DNA of 64,000 bases from Loktanella sp. S4079 (GTDB taxonomy: Bacteria > Pseudomonadota > Alphaproteobacteria > Rhodobacterales > Rhodobacteraceae): assembly GCF_000967725.1 (NCBI RefSeq), contig NZ_JXYE01000002.1:868001-932000 (forward strand). The letters are read 5' to 3'. Under the pieces are notes generated by a model. It saw only the letters and a program-made list of their open reading frames with translations, was not told the origin of the DNA and ran no database searches. A program made the position numbers and the translations under genes. The first letter of the stretch is position 1. Each line of letters begins with the position of its first letter. Of this stretch, positions 63,610 to 64,000 are shown piece after piece.

Positions 63610-64000
63610 TTAGTCCTTTTGTTGTCGGTACTTCGCGTGCCGTCGCGCAAACTCCGCAGCCAATTGAGCCAATGTGACGGATTTGAAACGCGCGATCAAA
63701 AGCGCCTCTGCCTGAGCTAAGGTATCATCAAGCGCGGCATTTACAGATTGTTCCACCAGACAATTTGGGTTTTCATTCCGGTTTCCGATGGCAAAAAACG
63801 CCGGTTCACCCAACGCGTCGTGCAAATCAAAAAGTGTCACTTTGCTCAGTTCTGCATTGATGCGCCATCCACCCGCGTGTCCCCTTTCGGATGTCACTAA
63901 TCCTGCGTTGCGCAACAATCCCATTGTTCGGCGCACAACCACAGGATTGGTGCACATGCATTTTGCAAGCACCTCGGAGGTTATCGGTTTCCCCTGCTCT
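63610..64000 (-). CDS. Rrf2 family transcriptional regulator, N-terminus cut by the window edge
   Basis: Winged helix-turn-helix regulator. The visible part reads from EQGKPITSEVLAKCMCTN at the right edge through VVVRRTMGLLRNAGLVTSERG and a helical end. The start lies outside the window. The effector region has only one Cys (NPNCLVEQSV), not the three of IscR-type iron-sulfur sensors, so it is closer to YwnA/CymR-like members. It lies directly upstream of the oxidoreductase. Confidence 0.82.
   Translation of the reverse strand, partial: EQGKPITSEVLAKCMCTNPVVVRRTMGLLRNAGLVTSERGHAGGWRINAELSKVTLFDLHDALGEPAFFAIGNRNENPNCLVEQSVNAALDDTLAQAEALLIARFKSVTLAQLAAEFARRHAKYRQQKD

Noticed and set aside
1..64000. 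CRISPR array, prophage, transposon or integron
   Set aside because: No regularly spaced repeats, integrase, transposase, terminal inverted repeats or phage structural genes were found on either strand.

Overview
The window reads as a chromosomal stretch of an alphaproteobacterium of the order Rhodobacterales, probably a marine Roseobacter-group species near Loktanella/Yoonia/Octadecabacter. The evidence is family-level: the order rpmF-plsX-fabH-ihfA-merR-tRNA-Pro, the order argS-SPOR-nagZ-scpA-scpB, a pyruvate dehydrogenase operon whose E1-beta carries its own lipoyl domain, a DksA missing most zinc cysteines, Entner-Doudoroff genes, an ornithine-lipid acyltransferase, and PIN/RNA-methyltransferase families typical of Rhodobacter. 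The genus is inference. Genes are densely packed with many ATGA or few-base overlaps. I see no insertion sequence, prophage, integrase, CRISPR array or plasmid gene; this is a core-genome region.

Layout. 1-8.3 kb: uup (cut by the left edge), olsB, msrB, bamE, yceD, then the lipid/ribosome/nucleoid cluster rpmF-plsX-fabH-ihfA-merR, tRNA-Pro(GGG) and dcd. 8.1-17.1 kb, all on the minus strand and probably co-transcribed in part: dgt, CPA1 antiporter, MOSC protein, argS, SPOR protein, nagZ, scpA, scpB and a small basic protein. 17.2-27.7 kb: erpA, xthA, an RcnB-like protein, an FAD monooxygenase, dksA, then a MoxR ATPase / GNAT / DUF2927 lipoprotein / 56-aa membrane protein / VWA (CoxE-like) / M48 protease run, followed by a PIN protein overlapping an RNA methyltransferase and a lipoprotein. 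27.8-35.2 kb: edd-eda under a perfect palindromic operator, glnE, a DUF2852 protein and bpt.

35.2-45.1 kb: a TRAP transporter with unusually large membrane subunits, divergent from a Cache-domain histidine kinase and NarL-type response regulator. A near-perfect palindrome in the shared intergenic region is a candidate site for that regulator. A LysM plus solute-binding-domain protein, a YghU-type glutathione enzyme and a diguanylate cyclase follow. 45.1-47.8 kb: ilvB-ilvN preceded by a complete transcription attenuator: promoter, 15-residue leader peptide with the run Val-Val-Leu-Leu-Val, an alternative stem and a terminator. 47.8-58.8 kb: EF-hand protein, nucleoside hydrolase, SelO, DMT exporter, DUF3179 protein, two cyclophilins, pgk, SDR/LysR pair, class I aldolase, FtsB-like protein and RidA. 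58.9-64 kb: pdhA-pdhB-pdhC, then a thioredoxin-reductase-like flavoprotein with an Rrf2 regulator cut by the right edge.

How parts connect. edd-eda (sugar acid breakdown), pgk and fba (triose/hexose interconversion) and pdhABC (pyruvate to acetyl-CoA) are all central carbon genes. The edd palindrome and the two tandem elements before fba share the same LacI-family-like core (TGTTARCGC), suggesting one regulator for both; the pdh operator is similar but not identical. The most interesting signals are these regulatory sites and the ilv attenuator, rather than a new multi-gene system. I did not find a convincing undescribed defence or mobile system.
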